Positions 16,044 through 25,062 are shown, counted from the stretch's first letter. The stretch: 33,765 bases of DNA from an uncultured beta proteobacterium (GCA_903927295.1 CAIYMN010000282.1:1-33765); one strand, 5' to 3'. The notes: generated by a model not told the origin, from the sequence alone. Translations and numbers: made by a program.

Positions 16044-17273
16044 ATGACCACTTACGAACAACTTGATGCCTGGATTGACATGCACTTTGATGAGCAGGTC
16101 CGGTTTCTGCAGGAACTGATCCGCGTGCCCACCGACACGCCACCGGGTAACAACGCGCCGCACGCCGAGCGCGCCGCCGAGCTGCTGCAAGCCTTTGGCA
16201 TGGAGGCGAAGAAGTTTCCAGTGCCCGATGCCGAGGTGCGCGCCGCCGGCCTGCAGAGCATCACCAATCTGCTGGTACGACGCAACTACGGTGCAGGCCG
16301 CACGATTTTGCTCAACGCGCACGGCGATGTGGTTCCTCCGGGCGAAGGCTGGAGCAAGGATCCCTACGGTGGCGAAATCGAAAACGGCAGCATCTATGGC
16401 CGCGCCAGCGCCGTCAGCAAATGCGATTTTTCGACCTATGCGTTTGCCGTTCGCGCGCTCGAAGCGGTAGCCAGGCCACGCAGCGGCAGCGTGGAACTAC
16501 TGTTCACCTATGACGAGGAGTTTGGTGGCGAAATTGGTCCGCTCTGGATGCTCTCACACGGACTGGTCAAGCCCGACCTGATGATTGCGGCGGGTTTCAG
16601 CTATCAGGTCATCACTGCGCACAACGGCTGCCTGCAGATGGAGGTGACGGTGCACGGCCAGATGGCGCACGCGGCCATACCGGAGTCCGGCGTGGACGCA
16701 CTGCAGGCCGCGGTCAAAATCCTCAATGCGCTGTACGCACAGAATCTGCTCTACAAACAGGTCTGCTCCGGCGTCGAGGGGATCACGCACCCCTACCTCA
16801 ATGTCGGCGTGATTGAAGGTGGCACCAACACCAATGTCATCCCGGGGCGCGTCAGCTTCAAACTCGACCGGCGCATGATTCCGGAAGAAGATCCGGTGCA
16901 GGTCGAAGCCACTCTGCGCAGCATCATCGCAGAGAGCGCGGCGCTGAGTGCCGACGTGACAGTGGATGTAAGGCGCATCCTGCTGGCCAAAGCCTTGCAG
17001 CCGCTCCCTGGCAACAGGCCGCTGGTGGACGCCATTCAGCATCATGGCAAGGCGGTTTTTGGCGAAGAGATCCCGGCTTTGGGCACTCCGCTGTACACCG
17101 ACGTGCGTCTGTTCTGCGAGGCCGGTATTCCGGGTGTGATTTACGGTGCCGGTCCGCGCACCGTTCTGGAATCGCACGCCAAGCGCTCCGATGAGCGGCT
17201 GGTACTGGAGGACTTGCGACGCGCCACCAAAGTCATCGCGCGCAGCCTGCTTGATCTGCTGCAGCCGGCCTGA
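16044..17273 (+). CDS. M20 family metallohydrolase (ArgE/DapE-like) in purine cluster
   Basis: Zinc-dependent amidohydrolase or peptidase of 409 aa. It shows HGDVVPPGEGW (metal ligand His93, Asp95), YDEEFGGEIGPLWML with the catalytic and ligand glutamates, a dimerisation domain containing VTVHGQMAHAAIPESG, and the C-terminal histidine in VLESHAKRSDERL. The usual GRGA-x-DMKG bridging-aspartate motif reads YGRASAVSKCDFSTY; the nearest aspartate, in KCDF, may take that role, a pattern I associate with one M20 subfamily. The ATG at 16044 is preferred because an alternative at 16011 starts inside repeat-derived sequence. Position after uraD-allC suggests a role downstream in purine or ureide breakdown, but substrate is not identifiable. 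Confidence 0.88.
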   Translation: MTTYEQLDAWIDMHFDEQVRFLQELIRVPTDTPPGNNAPHAERAAELLQAFGMEAKKFPVPDAEVRAAGLQSITNLLVRRNYGAGRTILLNAHGDVVPPGEGWSKDPYGGEIENGSIYGRASAVSKCDFSTYAFAVRALEAVARPRSGSVELLFTYDEEFGGEIGPLWMLSHGLVKPDLMIAAGFSYQVITAHNGCLQMEVTVHGQMAHAAIPESGVDALQAAVKILNALYAQNLLYKQVCSGVEGITHPYLNVGVIEGGTNTNVIPGRVSFKLDRRMIPEEDPVQVEATLRSIIAESAALSADVTVDVRRILLAKALQPLPGNRPLVDAIQHHGKAVFGEEIPALGTPLYTDVRLFCEAGIPGVIYGAGPRTVLESHAKRSDERLVLEDLRRATKVIARSLLDLLQPA

Positions 17274-17378
17274 CCCGGTCGATTCACCATTTCTTGAGCT
17301 ATCGCATAGGTGACAATGACCGGTGGTAGCAAAATCCGCTAGCCTTGAAGGGCTTAGCCAATAACTGTGGAGAAAAGA

Positions 17379-19688
17379 ATGAGTAACGAATTGTCCCCGG
17401 CAGAGCACGCCCTGCGCGAAGCCGCCCGCGAATACCACCGCACACCGACACGCGGCAAGATTTCGGTCACTCCGACCAAACCTCTTTCCAATCAGCGCGA
17501 CCTCTCCCTGGCCTATTCGCCCGGCGTTGCCTACCCCTGCCTGGACATCGAAGCCAACCCCGAACTCGTCAACGAATACACCTCGCGCGGCAATCTGGTG
17601 GGCGTCATCACCAACGGCACCGCTGTGCTCGGCCTGGGCGACATTGGCCCCTTGGCCTCCAAGCCCGTGATGGAGGGCAAGGGTTGCCTGTTCAAGAAAT
17701 TTGCCGGCATCGACGTCTTCGACATCGAACTGGCCGAGCGTGACCCCGACAAGCTGATCGAGATCATCGCCGCGCTGGAACCCACACTGGGCGGCATCAA
17801 CCTGGAAGACATCAAAGCGCCCGAGTGCTTCTACATCGAGAAGAAGCTGCGCGAACGCATGAACATTCCGCTGTTTCACGACGACCAGCATGGCACTGCC
17901 ATCATCTCCAGCGCAGCCCTTCTCAACGGTCTGGAATTGGTAGGCAAACCCATTGACAAGGTCAAGGTGGCCGTCTCCGGCGCAGGCGCCGCAGCGATTG
18001 CCTGTCTGGACGTCATGGTCGGCCTGGGTGTAGCTCGCGAAAACGTCTATGTCTGCGACTCCAAGGGTCTGGTCTACGAAGGCCGCCCCGGTGGTTACGA
18101 CGAATCGAAGGCGCGCTACGCCCAGAAGACAGAACTGCGCACGCTGGCCGATGTGATCAAGGGCGCCGATGTCTTCCTGGGTTGCTCCACTGCGGGGGTG
18201 CTGACGCAGGACATGGTGAAGACCATGGCCGACAAACCCATCATCCTGGCCCTGGCCAACCCCGAGCCCGAAATCCGGCCCGAACTGGCGAAGGCGGTGC
18301 GACCCGACTGCATCATCGCCACAGGCCGCTCCGACTACCCGAACCAGGTCAACAACGTCCTTTGCTTCCCGTACATTTTCCGAGGCGCACTGGACTGCGG
18401 TGCCACCAAGATCACCGAAGCCATGAAGCTGGCCTGCGTGCGCCAGATCGCTGACCTGGCCAAGGCCGACATCAGCGAAGAAGTAGCCACCGCCTACGCC
18501 GGCCAGGAACTCGTGTTTGGCTCGGAGTACCTGATTCCGACACCGTTTGACTCGCGCCTGATTCTGCGCATTGCACCCGCCGTGGCAAAGGCCGCTGAAG
18601 AGTCCGGTGTGGCCTCCCGCCCGATCAAGGACATGGATGCATACCGCGAACAGTTGTCGCGTTTTGTTTATCAGACCGGCATGTTCATGCGCCCGGTATT
18701 TACGTCGGCCAAAGCCGTGCCCGAGGCCGGCAAGCGGGTTGCCTACGCCGAAGGCGAGGACGAACGCGTGCTGCGTGCTGCACAGTTGGCAGTGGACGAA
18801 GGACTGGCACGCCCTATCCTGATCGGACGCCCGGCCGTGATCGAAGCCCGGCTGCTCAAAGCCGGTCTGCGCATCCGGCTTGGCAAGGACGTCTCCTGCG
18901 TCAACCCGGAAGACGATCCGCGCTTTCGCCAGTACTGGGAAACCTACCATCGCCTGATGGGTCGGCGTGGCGTCTCCATCGAAGCCGCCAAGGCCGCTGT
19001 GCGCCGTTCAACCACGACCATCGGATCGCTGATGGTCAAGCTCGGTGATGCAGACGCCATGCTGTGCGGTCTGCACGGCCGTTTTGACGTGCATCTGGAT
19101 CACGTCCGCGACGTCATCGGCCCCAAGAAAGGTGCTTCGGGCTTTGCGACACTGAACGCGCTGATGATGGAAAAGCGCACGCTCTTCATTGCCGACACTT
19201 TTGTCAACGAAGACCCGGACGCGCAGCAACTCGCCAACATCGCCATGATGGCCGCCGACGAGGTGAAGCGTTTCGGCCTGCCGCCGAAAGTGGCGTTTCT
19301 GTCGCACTCCATGTACGGCTCGTCGAGCCGCAAGTCCGCCGTCAAGATGCGCCTGGCCTACGAACTGTTTTGCCAGATGGCACCCGACGTGGAATGCGAC
19401 GGCGAACTGCACGGCGATGCCGCCCTGTCCGAAGAAATGCGCCACGCAGCGCTGATGGACAGTGAACTCAAGGGCGAGGCCAACATTCTGATCTGTCCGA
19501 ACCTGGACGCAGCCAACATCCTGTTCAATGTGCTCAAGATGACGGGCGGACATGGCGTCACGGTGGGCCCGATCCTGCTTGGCGCAGCGGCCTCTGTCCA
19601 TGTGCTGACACCTTCGGCCACAGTGCGGCGTGTCGTCAACATGACGGCACTCGCGGTGGCCAACGCGGCCAAGCACAACGCCGGCTAG
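17379..19688 (+). CDS. maeB: NADP-dependent malic enzyme with C-terminal phosphotransacetylase domain
   Basis: Decarboxylates L-malate to pyruvate with NADP reduction. The 769-aa protein matches the long MaeB type (about 760 aa). It has an N-terminal malic domain ([53 protein letters not shown]), an NAD(P)-binding domain with [15 protein letters not shown], and a C-terminal PTA_PTB domain from about residue 440. In MaeB enzymes that domain is usually regulatory (acetyl-CoA responsive) and not a working acetyltransferase. The ATG at 17379 is set by GGAG 6 nt upstream; a GTG at 17367 is less likely. A 105-bp spacer separates it from the M20 gene. With ppdK in the same window it suggests a C4-to-PEP route. 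Confidence 0.96.
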   Translation: MSNELSPAEHALREAAREYHRTPTRGKISVTPTKPLSNQRDLSLAYSPGVAYPCLDIEANPELVNEYTSRGNLVGVITNGTAVLGLGDIGPLASKPVMEGKGCLFKKFAGIDVFDIELAERDPDKLIEIIAALEPTLGGINLEDIKAPECFYIEKKLRERMNIPLFHDDQHGTAIISSAALLNGLELVGKPIDKVKVAVSGAGAAAIACLDVMVGLGVARENVYVCDSKGLVYEGRPGGYDESKARYAQKTELRTLADVIKGADVFLGCSTAGVLTQDMVKTMADKPIILALANPEPEIRPELAKAVRPDCIIATGRSDYPNQVNNVLCFPYIFRGALDCGATKITEAMKLACVRQIADLAKADISEEVATAYAGQELVFGSEYLIPTPFDSRLILRIAPAVAKAAEESGVASRPIKDMDAYREQLSRFVYQTGMFMRPVFTSAKAVPEAGKRVAYAEGEDERVLRAAQLAVDEGLARPILIGRPAVIEARLLKAGLRIRLGKDVSCVNPEDDPRFRQYWETYHRLMGRRGVSIEAAKAAVRRSTTTIGSLMVKLGDADAMLCGLHGRFDVHLDHVRDVIGPKKGASGFATLNALMMEKRTLFIADTFVNEDPDAQQLANIAMMAADEVKRFGLPPKVAFLSHSMYGSSSRKSAVKMRLAYELFCQMAPDVECDGELHGDAALSEEMRHAALMDSELKGEANILICPNLDAANILFNVLKMTGGHGVTVGPILLGAAASVHVLTPSATVRRVVNMTALAVANAAKHNAG

Positions 19689-19708
19689 CAGCAGGGGCAG
19701 CGCGACTT

Positions 19709-19966
19709 CTAGGGCGCGCCGCCCGAGCGGTGCCTTTCGCGCAGCATGAAAAGGTAAAGTCCCTCCACCTTTTCGCGCGCCCAGGGTGTCTTGCGCAGGA
19801 ATTTCAGACTGGATCCGATGCTCGGATCATGGGTGAAACAACGCACGGGTATACGTTCTCCAAGTTCGGCCCAGCCGTAGTGCGTAGCCAGTGCCGTGAC
19901 GATAGCCTCCAGCGTCAGGCCATGCAAAGGGTTGCGTGGCTGGGCGGGAGCTGCTGCATCTGGCAT
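19709..19966 (-). CDS. VF530 family protein (DUF2132)
   Basis: Small 85-aa protein. The central part, [33 protein letters not shown], followed by [21 protein letters not shown], matches the conserved VF530/DUF2132 family. A structure of a Vibrio member showed a DNA-binding-like fold, but no function is established. Length is typical; the N-terminal ten residues (PDAAAPAQP) are low complexity. It converges on maeB with 20 bp between stops and is divergent from the tRNA gene. No operon partner. Confidence 0.88.
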   Translation of the reverse strand: MPDAAAPAQPRNPLHGLTLEAIVTALATHYGWAELGERIPVRCFTHDPSIGSSLKFLRKTPWAREKVEGLYLFMLRERHRSGGAP

Positions 19967-19987
19967 GGCTGCATTTTGTCACGCCGC

Positions 19988-20015
19988 TTCGATCACATCG
20001 CCGGGCAGCTAGAAT
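19988..20015 (+). promoter_or_regulatory. Probable sigma-70 promoter of tRNA-Ser
   Basis: TTCGAT (19988-19993) and TAGAAT (20010-20015) are 16 bp apart. The -10 box ends 9 nt before the mature tRNA 5' end, which fits a very short leader. The -35 match is weak; assignment rests on sequence similarity and position only. Confidence 0.45.
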
Positions 20016-20024
20016 ACGCCCCTC

Positions 20025-20114
20025 GGAAGCTTGGCAGAGCGGTTGAATGCACCGGTCTTGAAAACCGGCGATGTTTTACGACATCCGTGAGTTCGAATCT
20101 CACAGCTTCCGCCA
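20025..20114 (+). tRNA. tRNA-Ser (anticodon UGA)
   Basis: A complete class II tRNA with encoded CCA. The acceptor stem GGAAGCT pairs with AGCTTCC, followed by discriminator G and CCA at 20112-20114. The anticodon stem-loop is CCGGT-CTTGAAA-ACCGG with anticodon TGA. The long variable arm around GATGTTTTACGACATC and the T-arm GTGAGTTCGAATCTCAC are both well formed. It reads UCA and, by wobble, UCG-type serine codons. No integrase gene or duplicated tRNA 3' end is visible in the adjacent less GC-rich block. Confidence 0.97.
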
Positions 20115-20249
20115 TTTTTGTGCGTGCGGCAGAGCCTGAAAACGGCTCTACCCCCCAACAACCCCGCCAGGATTTTTCGAATGACCCGGTTGAGTTGCCG
20201 AACCAGGCACTTTCGGCCGCGAGCCCGGTCGCCCTTTACGCCGGCATGT

Positions 20250-22085
20250 CTATGCCATCAACGCCATGCCAACCAGCGTTGCAATGTGCTCCGATGTTGA
20301 TACATCCGTATTCTGATCGACCGGCGCCAGTACTTGCCTGAGTGTCGTCAAGTCGGTGGTGCTCTGGCCCATGACATTGGTGTAGTACTTGGCTACCGCC
20401 AATTCATTTTGGAACTGGTGCGCCGCGGTGCCCCAGGTGGCGTCACTGAGCGCTTTGCCAGCCAGGTTGCCAAACACTGTGTAAATTATTCGTCCTGTTG
20501 TCCAGCCAGTGTCGAGCGCACCCACAATGTCATTGATGGCGCCTTGCTTCACGGCGGTCGATGCGCTGCTTTTTACGACGTTGTTCACCAAGGTGCTGGC
20601 CATATTGAGGTGGCTTAGATTGGCCGGATACACGTCCGTGAACTGGCTCTTGGAGGTGAAGATATCCACAATCATCTGAACCGAAAGTCCGCCACGGTAC
20701 GCATCGGCCATCTGGTTCATGTACTCGACACCGGGAACTGCACTGAAGGCAACAATGCAGAACTGCCAAAGGGACTCGGGCAGATCGGTGTAGGTGCCGG
20801 GTGTCAGGGAATCGGTGATGACGGTCTTGTCTGCAAATTGCAGCCGTTCCATATTGAACAGAGCATCCGTACCGTTGACCCCTGTCTTGTCTTGAACAGT
20901 CCAGTTGCCATTGGCAAATCCGAGTTGGTAGTTTTTTGATGATCCACTGAAGACTGCGGTGTCGGTTCCGGCACCGCCGTACAACGTGTCGTTCCCGGCA
21001 CCGCCATCCAGGCTGTTGTTTGCGTCGTTACCGATCAGCGTGTCGTTGCCGCTGCCGCCGATGGCGTTTTCAATGACACAACCAAAGGCAATGGCAAGGT
21101 TGTCTGTGCCATCATATGTTGGCTGTGTGGGTGGCGAAGCCCACTTGTAGCCGGCTGTTGAATCCGACAGAATGGTGATCTTCGAGAAGTGCCCCGGTTG
21201 CAAGTCGATGCTGCAGCCTCTGGAAAAATTTGATACTGAAATTGTGTCAGTCCCGCCTGCGTCCCAAATCGTTCTGAAGAACGGAGTATTTGGATCGAAC
21301 GTGTAAATGTCATTGCCGGTTCTGCAAGTCAGGTTGGGGCCATACAGATATTGCATGGCAGCAATGTCATACAGCATTGGGCTGTCAGGCACAACGTCGA
21401 ATGACGTCCAGGCAACTGATCCATTTGCGTTATGTATCAACTGAACAAACAGGCTGTGCGGATGATTCGTGTACGACATCACCGTGTATTGCTGCGAATC
21501 CTGGCTGCCCGAAAGAATAGGCACACCTTCAAATGGGTGTTTCAGCCCTAAAGCGTGTCCCAGTTCGTGTAACAGGGATTTGTAGTTGTAGGAACCAGAA
21601 GACCAGTCGGAACTTGTGGCAGCCGACGAAAGGGTACTGATCCACACGTCGCCGCTCGCGGGCCAATATGAATTCGGGAGGCTGGCCCAACCCCATGCCT
21701 GACTGCCAGTGCTCGTCGTATCTGTCGCCGATGTCCACGCAAATCGAATATCACCAACATTGGAGGCGGTTTCTGCCACCTCGGAAAACGTCAGGTTGGC
21801 AACGTTTGCCCATGCCTGCAAGGCGCTTCGCGCTGCCGCCTGCTGGATTGTGCTTAGTCCGTAGTGTTGCGTCGCATTTGATTCATTGAGCAGTGAATAG
21901 TTGCCAGTACCGCCATGACCAGAAAAGCTGGCCGTGGCAAGCGTAGTCCAAGGAAAACTGTAGCTGAGGGTGGTGCCGGTTCCGGTGGCACCACCCCACT
22001 TGACACCCCCAAGAAGCGCATTGATACTCAGTGAACCGCTTTGACCAACGTTACTCGTGCTGCTGGATGTTGTTGGAGCGGGCAT
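20250..22085 (-). CDS. Serralysin-like M10 metalloprotease with RTX repeats and DUF4214
   Basis: Probable secreted zinc protease of 611 aa. The metzincin motif HELGHALGLKH (His173, His177, His183) and the Met-turn TVMSY (near 203) are complete. RTX calcium-binding nonapeptides follow at about 343-372 (GGSGNDTLIGND, GGAGNDTLYGGAGTD). The C-terminal part from about 425 looks like DUF4214, seen in many RTX-type and surface-layer-type proteins. There is no Sec signal peptide, which fits type I secretion through a C-terminal signal; no ABC/MFP/TolC secretion genes are in the window. The start lacks a clear RBS, and the gene begins 9 nt after the upstream phosphoesterase stop, so translation probably depends on the shared transcript. 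The block is visibly less GC-rich than its flanks. Confidence 0.9.
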   Translation of the reverse strand: MPAPTTSSSTSNVGQSGSLSINALLGGVKWGGATGTGTTLSYSFPWTTLATASFSGHGGTGNYSLLNESNATQHYGLSTIQQAAARSALQAWANVANLTFSEVAETASNVGDIRFAWTSATDTTSTGSQAWGWASLPNSYWPASGDVWISTLSSAATSSDWSSGSYNYKSLLHELGHALGLKHPFEGVPILSGSQDSQQYTVMSYTNHPHSLFVQLIHNANGSVAWTSFDVVPDSPMLYDIAAMQYLYGPNLTCRTGNDIYTFDPNTPFFRTIWDAGGTDTISVSNFSRGCSIDLQPGHFSKITILSDSTAGYKWASPPTQPTYDGTDNLAIAFGCVIENAIGGSGNDTLIGNDANNSLDGGAGNDTLYGGAGTDTAVFSGSSKNYQLGFANGNWTVQDKTGVNGTDALFNMERLQFADKTVITDSLTPGTYTDLPESLWQFCIVAFSAVPGVEYMNQMADAYRGGLSVQMIVDIFTSKSQFTDVYPANLSHLNMASTLVNNVVKSSASTAVKQGAINDIVGALDTGWTTGRIIYTVFGNLAGKALSDATWGTAAHQFQNELAVAKYYTNVMGQSTTDLTTLRQVLAPVDQNTDVSTSEHIATLVGMALMA

Positions 22086-22094
22086 AGCATGTTT

Positions 22095-24113
22095 TCAGGG
22101 TGCGGAGACCGTGAAGAACTCCCACATTCTCGGCGCCGAGGCGGCAGCCCCGGGGAAGGACGAAACGCCAAGACCTTCCAGCGTCAGTCGAAGCATGCTC
22201 TGGTGCTGGTATTGCGTCGTTGAGACGTAGCCCTTTTTCGAGAAAGCCGGACTCACCAGCGCTGCAACAATTCTCCCGCCGCCATTGGTATTGTCCACGT
22301 TCCCTTCGTCGAAGACGATGATCAACAAGCCGTCATTCTTGAATGGAGTGCTGGTCAACAGCGGCGCAATGTTGTTCTGCAACCAGGTGTCGGCTGTACC
22401 CAGAGAACAGTCATGGGCATCGTTACAACCATTGGGTGTGATGAACGAATAGTGGGGCAACGTACCAGCCGTGACATCGGTCGCGAACTGTGTAAATGGC
22501 ACAAGATTCTGCCTGGTCGCAGTGCTGCCGGTGACGTCGCTGATGTACGCCAGTGGGTTGTGTCGGACGTAATATCGACCAGAATCACCTCCGGTGTAGC
22601 CGACCGATGGCAGGTTTTCGGCATAAGACTTCCATGTTTTTCCGTTGGCAATCAGCTGTCGCACGACATTGTCCGCCGCCACCGGAAAGCTCGAGGGCGT
22701 CATGGCGTCATTGTTGGTGAGAACTTGCCCTGTTGTCAGCATGAAATAGTTTCCGATCGAAGGGTGGGTGTTGGCGTAATACTTCGACGCCAGCCCAAAG
22801 CCTGCCAACAGAGAGTTCAAGTACGGCATCGCCGTGGTCCCGACGACTTCAGCATAGTCGGTGTTCTCCAATAGAACCATGACGACGTGCCCAAAGGGTG
22901 CATTGACCACCGTGGCGACAGGATTGATCAAGATGCTCAAACCGCTCGATAGCGACACACCCTTGGAATCGCGAACCGTGAACGTCATCGCCGAGGTTCC
23001 AGCGGTCGTCGGCGTTCCGGAAATAGCTCCACTCGCCGCGGTGAGCGCAAGCCCCGTCGGCAAGCTGCCGTTCGATACAGTCCAGGTGTAGGGCGCGGTG
23101 CCACCGCTGGCCTGAAGCGTATCTCGGTAAGCGCTGTTGACAACCCCGCTCGTCAAGGTCGTCGTCGTGATATTCAACGCGGGAACGGCAGCATTGACCA
23201 CAATGCTCAGATTGGCAGTAGCCGACTGGCCATTCGCATCACGAACGGTGAAAACGATGCTTGAGGTTCCCGCTGTCGTGGGGGTGCCACTGATTACGCC
23301 ACTGGTCGCCGCCAGCGCAAGACCCGTTGGCAAGCTGCCGCCAGTCACGCTCCACGAATAGGGCGCCGTGCCGCTGCTAGCCACAAGAGTGGTTTGATAA
23401 GCACTATTGACGACACCGCCTGGAAGCGTCGTCGTTGTAACTTGAGGTGCCGGCACGACTGCCGGGTTGACGGTGATACCAAGGCTGGCTGAAGTAGATT
23501 GCCCGTTCCCATCGACGACAGTGAACATGATGGCCACGGTTCCGGCCGCGGTGGGCGTGCCGCTGATGATGCCACTTGCCGACGCAAGCGCAAGCCCCGC
23601 CGGCAAGCTGCCGCCCGTCACGCTCCATGCGTAGGGCGCCGCACCACCGTTAAGCCTGAGTGTGCCTTGATAAACGCTGTTGACAACGCCAACCGGAAGT
23701 GCGGTCGTCGTGATTTGAGGCGCCGAAGCGACCGGGTTGACCGTCAAGGTTGCACTCTGGCTGGTGGCGCTGCCAGCCGAATTTGTCACCGTGACACTGA
23801 AGGTGGCGCCACTATCAGTTGTCGTTGCCGGGGTTATCGCGTAACTGCCGGAGGTGGCACCATTGATCGCAGCCCCGCTTCTCTTCCACTGATATTGCAG
23901 CGGCGCGGTGCCGCTAGCCACGACGGAAAAACTGGCAGTCTGACCGATCGTAACGGTCAAGCTCGCGGGCTGGGTCGTGATGGCAGGCGCAACAACGACC
24001 GGATTCGCCGGGGTCGCGCCAGAGCCCCCTCCTCCACAGGCAGTGAACATCTGCGCTGCTGCAAGCCCAGCCGTAAGCAAGCAAAGCATTTTTGTCATGC
24101 TCAAAATTTTCAT
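22095..24113 (-). CDS. Lipoprotein phosphoesterase with Ig-like and He_PIG repeats
   Basis: Surface or periplasmic phosphoesterase (alkaline-phosphatase-fold PF04185 type, related to acid phosphatase AcpA and phospholipase C), 672 aa. A lipoprotein signal ends at the lipobox FTA-Cys26, followed by a GGGGSG linker. Residues about 43-127 form an Ig-like domain (QPASLTVTIGQTASFSV, QYQWKRSGAAI). Three putative-Ig (He_PIG) repeats follow at about 131-216, 221-307 and 311-398, each with the SGxISGTPTxAGT motif. The catalytic domain starts near 404 with FGHVVMVLLENTDYAEVVG, then NTHPSIGNYFMLTTG and LLIIVFDEGN. Substrate (phosphate monoester, phospholipid) is not determined. Likely co-transcribed with the downstream protease. 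ATG at 24113 is used; an in-frame ATG at 24098 is an alternative. Confidence 0.88.
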   Translation of the reverse strand: MKILSMTKMLCLLTAGLAAAQMFTACGGGGSGATPANPVVVAPAITTQPASLTVTIGQTASFSVVASGTAPLQYQWKRSGAAINGATSGSYAITPATTTDSGATFSVTVTNSAGSATSQSATLTVNPVASAPQITTTALPVGVVNSVYQGTLRLNGGAAPYAWSVTGGSLPAGLALASASGIISGTPTAAGTVAIMFTVVDGNGQSTSASLGITVNPAVVPAPQVTTTTLPGGVVNSAYQTTLVASSGTAPYSWSVTGGSLPTGLALAATSGVISGTPTTAGTSSIVFTVRDANGQSATANLSIVVNAAVPALNITTTTLTSGVVNSAYRDTLQASGGTAPYTWTVSNGSLPTGLALTAASGAISGTPTTAGTSAMTFTVRDSKGVSLSSGLSILINPVATVVNAPFGHVVMVLLENTDYAEVVGTTAMPYLNSLLAGFGLASKYYANTHPSIGNYFMLTTGQVLTNNDAMTPSSFPVAADNVVRQLIANGKTWKSYAENLPSVGYTGGDSGRYYVRHNPLAYISDVTGSTATRQNLVPFTQFATDVTAGTLPHYSFITPNGCNDAHDCSLGTADTWLQNNIAPLLTSTPFKNDGLLIIVFDEGNVDNTNGGGRIVAALVSPAFSKKGYVSTTQYQHQSMLRLTLEGLGVSSFPGAAASAPRMWEFFTVSAP
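22920..23723 (-). repeat. Three tandem ~270-bp repeats encoding He_PIG domains
   Basis: Within the phosphoesterase gene, three consecutive units share both protein and DNA similarity. Each has a VVNSxYxxTL start, an APYxWxVxxGSLPxGLAL core and an SGxISGTPTxAGTxxxxFTVxD end. Units two and three are closest. Copy number could vary by recombination between strains. Confidence 0.85.
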
Positions 24114-24198
24114 ACAGGTATTTCGAGTGCCGAGGTATTAACTTCCGGAATCGGATCCTTTTATAACAAAAATCCATTGAATTCGCAGGCTCGGCCCA

Positions 24199-24615
24199 TC
24201 AAACTCCCATCCAGGACCTTAGTTCCCTGATGTAGTCAACGGGCAGATGGTTCTCTTCAGCGACCTCAATGATCCTTTCCAGATATTGACTTCGGCCCGA
24301 CCGTGACGAGTGATCCGTGCTGACGTAGACCAGCATGGATTCGGTTCCACCTTCGAATTGCACCTTGTGGTACTGCTTCACGTAGAAATCCGGCACTTCT
24401 TCGTATTGATCCAGGGACGCCTCGTCCGCCGGCGTGATTTCCCACACAATGCCGTAAACACTGGAACTGGCGCTGGCCGTGACGGTAGCGAAGCCGCGGC
24501 TGTCAATCTCAAAGCGATGCTGCGATAGAAGCGCAGTCCCCAGTGGTCGAGCGGTTGGACAGCGATCCTTCATCTGGAAAGCATCCATATTGGAACCGTA
24601 AGAGAAATATTTCAT
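24199..24615 (-). CDS. Gamma-glutamylcyclotransferase-like (AIG2/GGCT) protein
   Basis: Small enzyme-like protein of 138 aa with the GGCT fold signature: FSYGSNMD at residues 5-11 (substrate carboxylate-binding loop) and a glutamate in YEEVPDFYVK (residues 72-73) at the catalytic base position. Relatives release 5-oxoproline from gamma-glutamyl amides or act on gamma-glutamylamines; the exact substrate cannot be told. The start at 24615 gives the family-typical MKYFSYGSN. It lies 6 bp downstream of the GFA-like gene on the same strand, so the two are probably co-transcribed, linking two glutathione-associated families. Confidence 0.85.
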   Translation of the reverse strand: MKYFSYGSNMDAFQMKDRCPTARPLGTALLSQHRFEIDSRGFATVTASASSSVYGIVWEITPADEASLDQYEEVPDFYVKQYHKVQFEGGTESMLVYVSTDHSSRSGRSQYLERIIEVAEENHLPVDYIRELRSWMGV

Positions 24616-24621
24616 GCTTGC

Positions 24622-25062
24622 TCAGGCGCTCGCTGCTGGCGGCGCTGCCACATAACCCTGCTCAAAGGTGGCCACTCCCGGGGGAATTGCCACCCAGGGC
24701 AGCTTCGATTGAACCCAGATGTGCCGATCTATGGTGAACCAGCCAGGGGTGTCAAACGTACCGCCCGTGATCGTTCGCATGCCGGGCCGAATCTCTGCGG
24801 TATGGAAGACTGTCGTTCCACATTTCGGGCAGAAGTTCATGCGCAGCCATCTGCCACTTTCGTCAGACCGGTGTTCGTATTCGGCAAGTTCTCCTTGCAG
24901 CAACTCCACAGCATCCTGAGCAAAGGACGCAAGAACCGCGAACGCACTTGCCAATCTCCTTTGGCAAAAAGTGCAGTGACAGACTGTGCCGAAAGCCGGA
25001 TGACCGTGAACACGGTACCGTACAGCGCCACAGACACAGCCACCAGAGTGGATTTCAGACAT
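24622..25062 (-). CDS. GFA family (glutathione-dependent formaldehyde-activating enzyme-like) protein
   Basis: A 146-aa zinc-binding protein. Cysteine pairs are arranged as in the GFA/CENP-V fold: Cys9-x-Cys11, Cys28-x-Cys30-xx-Cys33 (CHCTFCQRR), and Cys78-xx-Cys81 (CPKCGTTVF). The founding member was proposed to aid S-hydroxymethylglutathione formation, but most homologues have no proven activity. The start at 25062 follows GGGAGGT, a strong RBS; the longer frame upstream overlaps the divergent gene. It is divergent from the zinc-ribbon membrane protein (50-67 bp between starts) and upstream of the GGCT-like gene. Confidence 0.87.
   Translation of the reverse strand: MSEIHSGGCVCGAVRYRVHGHPAFGTVCHCTFCQRRLASAFAVLASFAQDAVELLQGELAEYEHRSDESGRWLRMNFCPKCGTTVFHTAEIRPGMRTITGGTFDTPGWFTIDRHIWVQSKLPWVAIPPGVATFEQGYVAAPPAASA

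Noticed and set aside
17338-17358. Hairpin GCTAGCC...GGCTTAGC upstream of maeB as a regulatory site
   Set aside because: The stem needs a bulge and there is no known motif match or support, so it was not listed.
16554-18950. A 798-codon minus-strand open frame across the M20 gene and maeB
   Set aside because: It is antisense to two well-supported genes and its translation has no family features.
24114-24198. Promoter of the phosphoesterase operon (TATAAA near 24165)
   Set aside because: A TATAAA-like box exists on the minus strand but no -35 box at suitable spacing could be identified.
20025-24200. Integrated prophage or genomic island with att sites
   Set aside because: No integrase, no phage genes and no duplicate of the tRNA 3' end were found; only composition and location hint at transfer.
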